A DNA stretch of 64,000 nucleotides from CAYGAG01 sp964347765 (lineage in GTDB: Archaea > Thermoproteota > Bathyarchaeia > Bathyarchaeales > Bathycorpusculaceae), in the NCBI GenBank assembly GCA_964347765.1, contig CAYGAG010000003.1, positions 1 through 64,000 on the forward strand, written 5' to 3'. The notes below the pieces were generated by a model. That model saw nothing but the letters and a program-made list of their open reading frames with translations, had not been told where the DNA came from and did no database searches. How positions within the stretch are numbered: the first letter of the stretch is position 1; every line of letters begins with the position of its first letter. Below are positions 1 through 8,760 of this stretch, piece by piece. The translations under genes were made by a program, and so were the position numbers.

Positions 1-2226
1 TGCGTTGACGTGGATTGTTGCTATGCCTGCGGCTGCGTATTTGGGTATGTGGATGCGGACTGTTGCTGTGAAGTTGGTGTATGTACAGAATTCTGCTCCG
101 CCTACTTCAGTTTCAACTAGGACCATGCCGAATGGCACGATCAGGTCGTCCATGATGAGTACGGAGAGCAGCAGTGGATACATTTGTTGGGCGTGTGTGC
201 CGTATTCAATGGTTATTTCCACTTCGTCGCAGTGGTTGTATTCGAACATGTCGGTAGTTACTTTGAAGATGTTGACCATGTAGTCGTAGTGGAATTCAAG
301 CGTATCGTTTACTCTGACGTCGCTGATGCTGACTGTGGCGGTTACCTTCCAGACTCCGAAGAGGCATTCAGGATCATCGCAAGGCCAAGGCATCTCGAAG
401 AGTATGTCGGCTATGCCGTCAGCGTTTGTAACTGCTGTTCTCTTCAGCAGTATTCCGCCGTTTGGATCTTCTACTTCGAAGCCTACCAGCTTCTGCTGTA
501 CTGGCCAGTAGTTGTATGTCACCTCTGCGAACAGGCGGACCTCTGATTGAGGTACGACCAGGTCCATTGGGTTGTTCGGTCCTTGTCCACCGAATGGCGC
601 TGGGAACGGATGGCTTCCATAGCCTTCGTTAAGTGCTCCACCATACAGGTCTAGCACTCTACCCGGCCAGTCTGTGGTTATCGTGTACAGCCCGTTTACT
701 GGCGGATCCATGCTTATGGCAACGATTTGTTGGTCAGTCGGGCTCTTCAGTCCGATTGCCAATTGGTCTATGATCTCTAGGTCGCCATACATGTCAGGTT
801 CGCCGAATGATTGATAGGCTACGCGGAAGGTTATTATGGCAACTACGCCTTCTGAAGGAACATCTGGTTCTCCAAGCCATGGTGGAGACCACCAGCCTGT
901 GCCGTTTGGTAGGATAAGTTCTCCATACAGCACGTGAGGACCATCAGGAGGCCCAGGTTCAAAGTATGCGGCGTACCATGTGCCTTCAGGCGCATAGGCT
1001 GGCAGGAACGGCCCTTCGATCACTGCTACGGGCTCAATGAGGTCTGCTGGGTAGGCTAACCTGAACTCTAGGCCAATCATGTACCAGTGCCAATCAAGGT
1101 TCTTCAATGTTACCGTTACGTTGAACTCTTCTCCTCTGCAAGGCTCAGGACCCATCGTTACACTTGAAACTTCAAGGTATGGAAGTATCATAGTTAGGTA
1201 GGCATCGACCAGGACCAAGCCGTCAATTTCAGGGTCTAGTGGGACACTCAAGGTTGTGTCCCACACTTCACCGTCGTGGATGTCAACAGCGCTAGACAAG
1301 TCTGGATCTGGAACTATGTTCTGCTGCAGTACTCTGAAGGTGATTGTGGCGATCAAGACGTCTCCGCTTGGAGGTGCTGGTAACGGGTTCCTAACGATGA
1401 TGGATATCGTGCCGGGTACGATGCCCACGCTGTTGGGGCCTGACCATAATGGATCAACCACAACACCTACTACGGCTAATAGTGCGGGATCGTAGGACAC
1501 GGATACGCTTGCGTTGTGCACGTACCATGCGGCATTTAGGCTCATCAGTTTGATGTCCATGTCAAAGTCGCTGGTGGCAGGGTCGGTCGCGTTGTCATAT
1601 TTGGTGTAATGCTTTATCGCTCCTTCATCTGTTGCGTTGCATACTGCGAAGTGTGGACTTGGAGGCAATGCCCATACGTACTCGTAATGTGCGTGGCCCT
1701 TCGTCACGGGTGTGACAGTGAGCAAGTCTGGGTCTAGCCAGTAGGTGTCACCGCTGTTCGTGTCCATTGTGCTTGATAGGGTTTCGCCTTTACCGGGCAC
1801 TCCTATCTCGAATTCGATCCAGAACAGAGTGTCGCAGTCTGGTTCTTTGTAGTCGTCACCAGAGAGCGACTCACCGTGAAGCACGTAGCCACCTACGTTG
1901 TCGATGACAGGCGCTACAGGCACAGTTGTGTGGCCAGTGAAGAACAGGCTCTTTCCTACGCCTGTATAGCCTACACTTAACGCGTTAAGGTGTGCAGGGT
2001 TGAAGTCTACTCTGCACTGCCAAGTGTACGTGTTGACGCTGGTGTTTGTCCATACTGTGACGGTGAACGTGTCGCCGGGACTTGTGGTGTCAGTGCTGAA
2101 GGAATTATTCTCAGGCTCAATCCAGAATGAGTTTGCCGGCAATCCGTTGGCGAATGCGGGTAGTATGCCTAAAACCATTGCTGTGATCAGTGTTGCTGCT
2201 AGAATCTTCTTAAGTTTAGTGTTCAT
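1..2226 (-). CDS. Secreted cohesin-repeat surface protein (C terminus outside window)
   Basis: The frame is open from an ATG at 2226 to the window edge, so 742 N-terminal residues are seen and the C terminus is missing. Residues 1-26 form a signal peptide (basic NTKLKK, then a hydrophobic core ending in AFA). Three successive cohesin-like beta-sandwich units follow, at about 32-160, 170-290 and 325-465. Each opens with a T-F-x-V-x-V strand and a Y-x-W aromatic strand (FTVTVWTN, YTWQCRVDFNP) and closes with an A-x-I-x-F strand (VLIATITFRV, VVAIITFRV). From about 555 the sequence turns into Ig/macroglobulin-like strands. Cohesin modules bind dockerins; the solute-binding protein ending at 4966 carries one, so this is a plausible extracellular receptor (inference). 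Its promoter and leader closely resemble those of that binding protein. Family call rests on fold-type motifs, not a database search. Confidence 0.75.
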   Translation of the reverse strand, partial: MNTKLKKILAATLITAMVLGILPAFANGLPANSFWIEPENNSFSTDTTSPGDTFTVTVWTNTSVNTYTWQCRVDFNPAHLNALSVGYTGVGKSLFFTGHTTVPVAPVIDNVGGYVLHGESLSGDDYKEPDCDTLFWIEFEIGVPGKGETLSSTMDTNSGDTYWLDPDLLTVTPVTKGHAHYEYVWALPPSPHFAVCNATDEGAIKHYTKYDNATDPATSDFDMDIKLMSLNAAWYVHNASVSVSYDPALLAVVGVVVDPLWSGPNSVGIVPGTISIIVRNPLPAPPSGDVLIATITFRVLQQNIVPDPDLSSAVDIHDGEVWDTTLSVPLDPEIDGLVLVDAYLTMILPYLEVSSVTMGPEPCRGEEFNVTVTLKNLDWHWYMIGLEFRLAYPADLIEPVAVIEGPFLPAYAPEGTWYAAYFEPGPPDGPHVLYGELILPNGTGWWSPPWLGEPDVPSEGVVAIITFRVAYQSFGEPDMYGDLEIIDQLAIGLKSPTDQQIVAISMDPPVNGLYTITTDWPGRVLDLYGGALNEGYGSHPFPAPFGGQGPNNPMDLVVPQSEVRLFAEVTYNYWPVQQKLVGFEVEDPNGGILLKRTAVTNADGIADILFEMPWPCDDPECLFGVWKVTATVSISDVRVNDTLEFHYDYMVNIFKVTTDMFEYNHCDEVEITIEYGTHAQQMYPLLLSVLIMDDLIVPFGMVLVETEVGGAEFCTYTNFTATVRIHIPKYAAAGIATIHVNA

Positions 2227-2285
2227 TTTCTATTTTCCCTTCTCCTTTCTGCGAAGAAATATGTGGCAGGATCTAGATTTAAACC
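2227..2285 (-). promoter_or_regulatory. TATA promoter and purine-rich leader of the cohesin-repeat gene
   Basis: On the minus strand a TATA-like GGTTTAAATCT lies at 2275-2285, about 54 bp before the ATG, followed by a leader with AAAGGAGAAGGGAAA at about 2235-2249. The same element order, spacing and purine tract precede the dockerin-bearing binding protein at 7618-7676, suggesting common control. Confidence 0.5.
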
Positions 2286-2353
2286 TTCTGGAATTATCTT
2301 CTATTGCGAAGAAGCATATTCTCTAAACTGTAATATCTGAGGCGATTAGGGGT

Positions 2354-2650
2354 TCAGGAGGATTCTCTGGTCTTCTCGTCTTTGACTAGTTCCAAGTATT
2401 CCTCAACAGTCTTATCAACGTTCCATTCTTTCGGTTTTGCGTTCATAACTGTCTTGATGTATTTTTCAAATCTCTTCTTCAGGGTTTGATACCAGAATAT
2501 GATGGGAGGAGCCAGACATACGCCCATGATAATCCAGCTGTAGATTCCCAAACCCAGCCTCAAAATGATGTAAACAATGAAAGAAGGATAAAGAGTCATT
2601 AACAGAAGAGCTCCATAAAGTGTGACAAGCTCTTTCAGATCAATGTCCAT
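2354..2650 (-). CDS. Small two-helix membrane protein, unknown function
   Basis: A 98-residue protein with two hydrophobic segments (about 10-30 and 35-55) followed by a charged tail rich in K/E/D that should be cytoplasmic. A longer reading from a TTG at 2677 is possible, but a TATA-like element at about 2691-2700 puts transcription start near 2670, so the ATG at 2650 (MDIDLKEL) is preferred. I do not recognise a family. It sits between two cohesin-protein genes on the same strand and may serve the surface system, but nothing in the sequence shows this. Confidence 0.55.
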   Translation of the reverse strand: MDIDLKELVTLYGALLLMTLYPSFIVYIILRLGLGIYSWIIMGVCLAPPIIFWYQTLKKRFEKYIKTVMNAKPKEWNVDKTVEEYLELVKDEKTRESS

Positions 2651-2762
2651 GCTGAACACGCAAAGATACGTTTTCAATTGGAGTACTTAAGATTTTACAA
2701 GTAAAACTTTGCACCATATGCCTATAACTCATAGAAGTGTGAGGGGTAGAACGGCACTAGAT

Positions 2763-4793
2763 TTATTCGTCGAATTCGTCGAACTCGTCAACTTCGTCAA
2801 GTTGCTCGAAAGGAGGCAGCTCCTGTTTTGTCCTTAGCCTTCGAATTACCAGGAAGACTATGACGATTACGACCAGTATGCCGATTATGTAAGGCAGATA
2901 ATCCTCCCATCCGCCGCCGGTTCCGTCACCATCTCCATTGTCGTCGTCATCTTCTCCAGGCCTTTCGCCAAACACGTAATTGTATTCAGCATCATTTTTG
3001 GCAGTGGTCTGCCAAACCAGCCCGTTGTAGACCCCTCTATCTCCAATGTGTAAGTTGGATGTCACTTCTTCAGTATCGTTTGTGGGAGCCATCAGTATTT
3101 CGAATTCGATTATAGCCAGTAATCCGTCTCCGTTGAATTTTTCGCCGAATGTAAGAGTGTTGGTTATGTTCAAAAATCCGTCTCCTAACTCATAGGTCAT
3201 TTCGCTTATCATATTGTAGAACACATAAGTATTGTTCACTAGTGGCTGTATCACCCTGCTAACATTCAACAGAGTGAAGTTGTAGGTTAGTTCCATCCAC
3301 CATCCAGACAGGTTCATGGCATTCTCAACTTCAACCGCGACGAAGAAGGTTTCTCCAGTTGGGGTTTCGGCAGTGTAGAAGCCGAATATTGATCCATCTG
3401 TTTCAGGATTCACCAAATTCATAACTGTGGAAGTTGACCCGAAAACCTGAACATCTACTCTCTTCCAGCTGCAGACAATCTGCGCATCGGTTGAGTTTCT
3501 GAGAAAGCTCTTTCTATCTATCTCAACGGCCACGTCTACGCCAAGAGTGACTGAGAAACCAATCACTGTGAATTGGAATAGTGTGCCATTGCCCGTGTAA
3601 CCCGTTCCTGTCTGGTTTATGGTTGCTTCACAAGTTATGTAGTTCTCATCTTTGCCGATTGTACTGTTATATGTGAGACCGGTTAACCCTAGAACGTTGT
3701 CTGAAGGCAGCCAGACATCTTCAATGCTCACAAAATCAGGATCATAAGTGATCTTGATACTCCATGAATACAGGTCTGAAGCGTTCTCCGCAGTCACGTT
3801 GAACGTTTTGGGCAGTGTAGGCAACGGAAGCGACACGTCACCGACAGAGTCACGGTTGAAATCTGGGTCTTCTCTGTCGCTGTCTTCGCTGATTATCTCA
3901 ACTCTAGTGTAAGGCTCCACAACAGGTAGTGTGACCTCTTCACTTGAGTTCCCAAGGTACGTCTGATCACCACTCCAGCTAGCTTTCAGCTTGTAGACCC
4001 CGGAGAAAGTGAAGCTGTGGACATATCTGTAATGACTAGTCTCATTCGTCTTGACAGTTTTGAGCAGTGTAGAAGGGATTAGGTCCACCTTGTACGATAT
4101 TTTCACATCAACAGACGGCCTATCAGGTATTATTCGTCCACTGATTGTCACATTCTGCCCTGTAGCCGCAGCGGACGGGGTCACGTGGATTGTTATTTGG
4201 CTTGGTTCAGTGGGCACATAACCCTGAATGTTTATTTGTATAGACTCTTTTTCAACAGGAACGTCCTCCATGTTGTAGTCTACAACAAAAGTGTCAGGAT
4301 TATCGACCGACACAGTTCCTGCTCCTATATTTACTACTTCTAACTCTAAGACTGCTAGTAACACTGATCCGTCAACAATTTTGGAGTCCTCTCCGAAGAG
4401 GCTGCTGCCCAGAATGGCAAGTTCGTAGGCATCGTCGCCATCTTCATCCTTGCGAACAGGCTCGACTGGAATGTTGCCTTTGCCATAGAATATCCAACTC
4501 GTGTTGGCACTAGGTATCCAAGCGCTTCCTATACTTAAGAAAGTGTCATTCACAGTCATGTATACTTGGTAGAAGTAAGTCTCTGTAGGTTCAGCAGTCG
4601 TCAACCATACTGACACGTTGAATATTAATGTTTCAGGAGCTGTCACAGTAGCCGGCGCGGCTATTGATATTAACGCCGGATCAGGTGCAGCTTTCACAAT
4701 GAGATTAGAAGGGATCGTGGAAAATGTCACAAGCAGAACGATAAATTCCAGAAAAAACAATAGAAACTTCAGTTTCGAAGCTTTCACGTTCAA
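2763..4793 (-). CDS. Membrane-anchored multi-cohesin surface protein
   Basis: A 676-residue type I membrane protein. It has a signal peptide (1-35), a cohesin-like unit (about 36-190), an Ig-like unit (about 198-290), two more cohesin-like units (about 300-450 and 455-610; entry strands FNVTAENASDLYSWSIKITY and FFVAVEVENAMNLSGWWMEL), an acidic Asp/Gly linker (about 616-630), one membrane helix (632-653) and a cytoplasmic tail ending in repeated DEFDE. Many N-x-S/T sequons fit archaeal surface glycosylation. The start is a TTG with GAGGGG upstream. With three predicted dockerin receptors anchored in the membrane it could hold the dockerin-tagged binding protein encoded next to it near the cell surface; that pairing is inferred, the fold assignment is from strand motifs. 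A TATA element lies near 4828-4838. Confidence 0.72.
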   Translation of the reverse strand: MNVKASKLKFLLFFLEFIVLLVTFSTIPSNLIVKAAPDPALISIAAPATVTAPETLIFNVSVWLTTAEPTETYFYQVYMTVNDTFLSIGSAWIPSANTSWIFYGKGNIPVEPVRKDEDGDDAYELAILGSSLFGEDSKIVDGSVLLAVLELEVVNIGAGTVSVDNPDTFVVDYNMEDVPVEKESIQINIQGYVPTEPSQITIHVTPSAAATGQNVTISGRIIPDRPSVDVKISYKVDLIPSTLLKTVKTNETSHYRYVHSFTFSGVYKLKASWSGDQTYLGNSSEEVTLPVVEPYTRVEIISEDSDREDPDFNRDSVGDVSLPLPTLPKTFNVTAENASDLYSWSIKITYDPDFVSIEDVWLPSDNVLGLTGLTYNSTIGKDENYITCEATINQTGTGYTGNGTLFQFTVIGFSVTLGVDVAVEIDRKSFLRNSTDAQIVCSWKRVDVQVFGSTSTVMNLVNPETDGSIFGFYTAETPTGETFFVAVEVENAMNLSGWWMELTYNFTLLNVSRVIQPLVNNTYVFYNMISEMTYELGDGFLNITNTLTFGEKFNGDGLLAIIEFEILMAPTNDTEEVTSNLHIGDRGVYNGLVWQTTAKNDAEYNYVFGERPGEDDDDNGDGDGTGGGWEDYLPYIIGILVVIVIVFLVIRRLRTKQELPPFEQLDEVDEFDEFDE

Positions 4794-4918
4794 CTTTTCC
4801 CCTCACGGTTGTTATGCTAACATCACATCTGTATATAAGGCTTAGCTTCCATAGAAAACTCGGCAAAATATATGAGAAACTCTGCTTTTCATATGGTTAT
4901 AAAAAGGGGGAGATATTT

Positions 4919-4934
4919 TCGCGCGGATGCGCGA
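4919..4934 (-). terminator. GC-rich hairpin after the binding-protein gene
   Basis: A perfect 6-bp stem TCGCGC / GCGCGA around a 4-nt loop lies about 32 bp beyond the stop of the dockerin-bearing binding protein, with a T-tract in the transcript sense about 14 nt further on (complement of AAAAAGGGGG at 4901-4910). It may terminate or process that mRNA. Confidence 0.4.
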
Positions 4935-4965
4935 GATTTTTGCATTTGCGTTTTCAAGCGGAGTC

Positions 4966-7617
4966 TTAAGGATGTGGGACTGGCATAGTCCAGCCGAACA
5001 TTCTGGCTATACCACCGATGTCCCTCATGTCAACCTTCTTGTCGTCGTTGATGTCTGCGATCGCGGTCCACCTTTCGTGGCCTGGATAGCTTCCGAATGC
5101 TCTAGCTGCTCCACCGATGTCCCTCATGTCAACCTTGAAGTCGCAAGTTGGCAGTTGTGTCTTGAATGGGTAGTCCGCTAGGTCAGGCCTTATAGGCTCG
5201 CCCTCGCAGTCTACGATTCCAGCGACGTCATCGTACCATGTGCTTCCTGTAATGTCTTCCCTGACTGAATACTGGAACCATTCTATGTCTGTCAGTATGA
5301 CTGTGCTTGGTGGAGCTATGAACACCCAAGGCGGCAGAACAACTAAGACCTCGATGCATATCCATGCATCAAAACCAGATGCAACATCGAAGAAGCCGTT
5401 AGCCCATTCAACCCGGCATCCACTCAGTGAGTGTATGCGGATGCACTTCACTACCTGAATTATGTTTGGTTCTATGATGTGCACGTAGGAGTAGCCGTAC
5501 CATAGGAAGTGGTGACCAATTATAGTGGTGATCCCTGTCGGTGTTTGAGGCGGAAGGACTATTTCAGCAGGATCGGGCTGAGTCACACCATCGCGCTTAA
5601 CGGTTACAGTGGCGTGCGCTCCTCCGGGCAAAGATACTTCTGAAAGCATGTTTTCAGCTGTAACAGCAAAGTTCACTGGGTCTGTGCCGAACTCGATCTT
5701 GTGTTTGAAATCGTCTGTAGTTGCTGAAATATCCACTGGCATGTAGCGGAAGAATCCGTAGGGCGACACTATTCCTCTTACGTCAGATCCTGGCTCGTTG
5801 GCGACGAGTAGGACGTGGCTGTAAGCTTCGTATTCCACGAATCTCCATGGACCAGACGCGATCATTTCAGGGTCTGGCATGAAGGATTGTGGGTTACCGC
5901 CTTCGATGATTGGTTTCCAGATGTGCTTGGGCAGGATGTAGTTGAAGCCTACCCAGTAGATTGCCCAGTAGCTCTTGACTTCTAACAGTACTTCAAAGTT
6001 GTATGGGTCAATGACTGAGAAGGACAGTATGTTCTCAACGTTGCTCCACCACCATGGCGGCGGATAACCGTTTGCTTCCAAGTCTGCTTTGATCTCAACA
6101 TATGTGTAGTAGATGTCTGCCAATGTGATGGGTGTGCCGTCATTCCAGAACATGTCGTCTCTCAATGAGAACTTGACAGCGCTACAATCACCCAGTGTTG
6201 GATGCGTATAGGTGCCGAGCTCATACATTTCAGTAGCCCAAGCGAAAAGCTGGGCTGTGTCATACTGTTCAGCACCCAAGAGTGAGTCAAAGTAGCAGTA
6301 GTCAATAACGTTGTGGTCGTACAACCAGCTTGCATAGATAATGTTCAGCATCTTCATTTCCGGAACTTTCATTCCGTATCTGATCGTCATGTCGTTAGCA
6401 GCTGAAGTTGGATAGCCTTCTGGATGCATGTTCAGGAAGGTGTAGCCGTTGTCGATTCCTGCACCAGGAACGTTGCCCACACCCCACCAGGGTTGACCTG
6501 TGTAGGGGGCTTCCGCACCTGTGTAGGTCTTGTAGTAGGCTTTCTGTCCTGAAACACAGTAGACTGGAAGGCCAAGTACCATGTAGGCTTGTCTCCACTG
6601 AGCTTTCATAGCGTAGAAGACAGCTTCTTCCTGAGTGTTAGCGAACATGATAGCCTCTGCGGCCGCGTTGAATTCAGCGTCGTTGCATCCAGCATAGTCG
6701 TAGCAGAAGCCTGGGTGCCAATAGTAATCCCAGCTCCACAATATCAAGTGGTCCGGGGTAGAACCAAGGCTCCAGCCTCCTGTGTACATGTGGAAGTTCT
6801 TGTTGAGCATGACCTCTACGAAGCATGTGCCGCTTGTAGCGTAACGGGCGTCAACCTTGATGCCTATAGCATCTAATGCTATGACCATCATGTCGCCCAT
6901 CAATGTTCTGCCTGGGTGGTCGCTTCTGATGTAGCAGATCAGCTCTACCGTCGTGCCAGTAGCATCCCATTTCCTGTAACCATCAATATCCTTTTCAGCA
7001 AAGCCGCCGGCGTCCAATATAGCCTCGGCTGCTGCAAGGTTGTACTGCCAAACCCATGGGGCAGTTGTGTTTCCGAATATGTCTAGCAGGTATTTTGCGT
7101 TGGGTTTGGACATTGCCGTGTACATGGGCAAGCCGAAGCCTGCACCAATGGAAGGATCGGCTATGAGGCCGTCCCTGTCCAAACAGTGTGCAACAGCCCT
7201 TCTAAGGGCGACACTGCTCATCGGGTTCGGATATACAGGGTTAGGATCTCCTAATGGATCTGGTGGATTGCCTAGGTACTCGTTGTTGTTGCAGTTCAAG
7301 TCCCAAAGGTAGATGCCGTATTCAGGTCCATAGCTGACACAGTTGATAAGCGCGTCATATGGTGGTGAAGTGTATTCCTCGTAGACTGCCTTTGACAAAG
7401 GCCAGTCAACGATGTCGATATCAGCAGCTTTCAAAGCCTCGAACTCTGCTGTGTCATCTGCATACAGCTTGTATAGCAGTCTTCTTGCTCTGGGGCCAAA
7501 CTTCTCATAAGCGGTCGTACTGTCAGGATAATACCAAGCATTTACTGGCATTATTGAAATCAGCATTGCGAGCATTGTTAACGCAATCACTATTTGCAAA
7601 ACTGTTTTTTTGTGCAT
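4966..7617 (-). CDS. Family-5 solute-binding protein, lobes apparently permuted, with C-terminal dockerin
   Basis: An 883-residue secreted protein (signal peptide 1-27 ending in VNA) of the oligopeptide/dipeptide-binding SBP_bac_5 family. The order is unusual. Residues about 40-410 match what is normally the C-terminal two-thirds of the family (LKAADIDIVDWP, VALRRAVAHCLDRDGLI, GWSLGSTPDHL, and a closing GYTFLNMHPEG). Residues about 425-640 match the normal N-terminal lobe (IIYASWLYDH, VKFSLRDDMFWNDGTPITLAD, ILPKHIWKP, SGPWRFVEY). Residues about 823-875 hold two dockerin calcium-loop/helix repeats, KVDMRDIGGAARAFG and DINDDKKVDMRDIGGIARMFG-type; the first loop is degenerate. It should bind extracellular peptides for the transporter encoded downstream and dock to a cohesin protein (inference). 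TATA at 7664-7676 and a purine leader precede the ATG. Confidence 0.85.
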   Translation of the reverse strand: MHKKTVLQIVIALTMLAMLISIMPVNAWYYPDSTTAYEKFGPRARRLLYKLYADDTAEFEALKAADIDIVDWPLSKAVYEEYTSPPYDALINCVSYGPEYGIYLWDLNCNNNEYLGNPPDPLGDPNPVYPNPMSSVALRRAVAHCLDRDGLIADPSIGAGFGLPMYTAMSKPNAKYLLDIFGNTTAPWVWQYNLAAAEAILDAGGFAEKDIDGYRKWDATGTTVELICYIRSDHPGRTLMGDMMVIALDAIGIKVDARYATSGTCFVEVMLNKNFHMYTGGWSLGSTPDHLILWSWDYYWHPGFCYDYAGCNDAEFNAAAEAIMFANTQEEAVFYAMKAQWRQAYMVLGLPVYCVSGQKAYYKTYTGAEAPYTGQPWWGVGNVPGAGIDNGYTFLNMHPEGYPTSAANDMTIRYGMKVPEMKMLNIIYASWLYDHNVIDYCYFDSLLGAEQYDTAQLFAWATEMYELGTYTHPTLGDCSAVKFSLRDDMFWNDGTPITLADIYYTYVEIKADLEANGYPPPWWWSNVENILSFSVIDPYNFEVLLEVKSYWAIYWVGFNYILPKHIWKPIIEGGNPQSFMPDPEMIASGPWRFVEYEAYSHVLLVANEPGSDVRGIVSPYGFFRYMPVDISATTDDFKHKIEFGTDPVNFAVTAENMLSEVSLPGGAHATVTVKRDGVTQPDPAEIVLPPQTPTGITTIIGHHFLWYGYSYVHIIEPNIIQVVKCIRIHSLSGCRVEWANGFFDVASGFDAWICIEVLVVLPPWVFIAPPSTVILTDIEWFQYSVREDITGSTWYDDVAGIVDCEGEPIRPDLADYPFKTQLPTCDFKVDMRDIGGAARAFGSYPGHERWTAIADINDDKKVDMRDIGGIARMFGWTMPVPHP

Positions 7618-7676
7618 TTCTCTTTCCCTTTCTCCTTTTTCTGCAACTATCCCAAACGCGCGCAGATTTAAAAGCT
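7618..7676 (-). promoter_or_regulatory. TATA promoter and purine-rich leader of the dockerin-SBP gene
   Basis: On the minus strand AGCTTTTAAATCT at 7664-7676 serves as TATA element about 53 bp before the ATG; the leader contains AAAAAGGAGAAAGGGAAA. Both the spacing and the leader resemble the promoter at 2227-2285. Confidence 0.5.
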
Positions 7677-7759
7677 TTATGGAACTTTATTACATAGAAG
7701 AATCCCAATTAACTGGAAAACTCACAAGCAGCAAACACTCAAAATAGAGGTTTACAACG

Positions 7760-8749
7760 TCACTTTGAATATAGGTGACATGCTACGTAATGCCCCTTCT
7801 CAACCTGAATCAGCCGAGGTCGCTCTTTACGGCAGATTGGATCCATCATCTTGGGACACCGCGTGTGAAACCTGCATCCTGGAGGCGGATTCACGGGACT
7901 TGGAATCTCTCCTTTCAGAGCAACCTCAACCCGCCTAGAAGTTGGATCTGGAACAGGCACAGCGGCTATAAGGGCTTCTGTGTAAGGATGCTTCGGGTCT
8001 CCCATCACCATACTTGTAGAGCCCATCTCCATGATCTTGCCTAGATACATGATTGCTATGCCATCACAGATGTGGCGGGAAAGAGCCAGATCATGCGTAA
8101 TGTAGAGAAAGGCGACATTGTACTTATCTCTCAGACCAATCATGAGACTGAGTATCTGAGCCCTTATAGAAACATCAAGCATGGATACAGGCTCGTCAGC
8201 AACAATGAATTCAGGATTTAAAACGAGGGCTCTTGCAACAGCGACCCTCTGTCTCTGTCCTCCACTAAGTTCATGCGGAAAACGATAATAGAACTCTTCG
8301 GGAGGAATAAGCTGTACATCCTCCATCACATTATATATTCTCTCTTCCGCTTCCTTTCCTAAAATCCCCTGAATAGTCAATGGTTCCTCTACAATGCTGT
8401 AGATGATTTTGCGCGGATCCAACGATTCATAGGGATCTTGGAAGATTATCTGCATCTTGCGACGCAGAGGCTTAAGTTTTCTCTCCCTTATGGCGCAGAT
8501 CTCTGTGTCTCCAAAGAAAACCTTGCCGCTTGTGGCATTTGTTAGCCTCAGCAAAACCCGGCCAGTCGTTGTCTTTCCACTGCCACTTTCCCCAGCGAGG
8601 CCGAAGATCTCGCCCTTCTTAACATTGAAGCTTATTCCATCTACAGCTCGCACATAAAACTGTCTTCCACCAGCAATGGATTGGAAGAAACCCATCCGAA
8701 CTGGAAACCATTTTCTCAGATTCCGAACTTTAATCAACGTTTCACTCAT
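7760..8749 (-). CDS. oppF: Oligopeptide ABC transporter ATPase, OppF/DppF type
   Basis: A cytoplasmic ABC ATPase of 329 residues. Visible are Walker A GESGSGKTT, the Q-loop region IIFQDPYESLDP, the signature LSGGQRQRVAVARAL, Walker B FIVADEPVSMLD, and the H-loop ITHDLAL. The C-terminal oligopeptide-transporter extension ends in a cysteine-containing segment (PGCRFHTRCPKMMDPIC), a known mark of Opp/Dpp ATPases. I prefer the ATG at 8749 (MSETLIKVRNLRK), the usual family start, over an in-frame GTG at 8779 that would overlap the upstream ATPase gene. It should pair with the OppD gene 11 bp upstream to power a permease dimer. Confidence 0.93.
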   Translation of the reverse strand: MSETLIKVRNLRKWFPVRMGFFQSIAGGRQFYVRAVDGISFNVKKGEIFGLAGESGSGKTTTGRVLLRLTNATSGKVFFGDTEICAIRERKLKPLRRKMQIIFQDPYESLDPRKIIYSIVEEPLTIQGILGKEAEERIYNVMEDVQLIPPEEFYYRFPHELSGGQRQRVAVARALVLNPEFIVADEPVSMLDVSIRAQILSLMIGLRDKYNVAFLYITHDLALSRHICDGIAIMYLGKIMEMGSTSMVMGDPKHPYTEALIAAVPVPDPTSRRVEVALKGEIPSPVNPPPGCRFHTRCPKMMDPICRKERPRLIQVEKGHYVACHLYSK

Positions 8750-8760
8750 GTTTCCACGAC

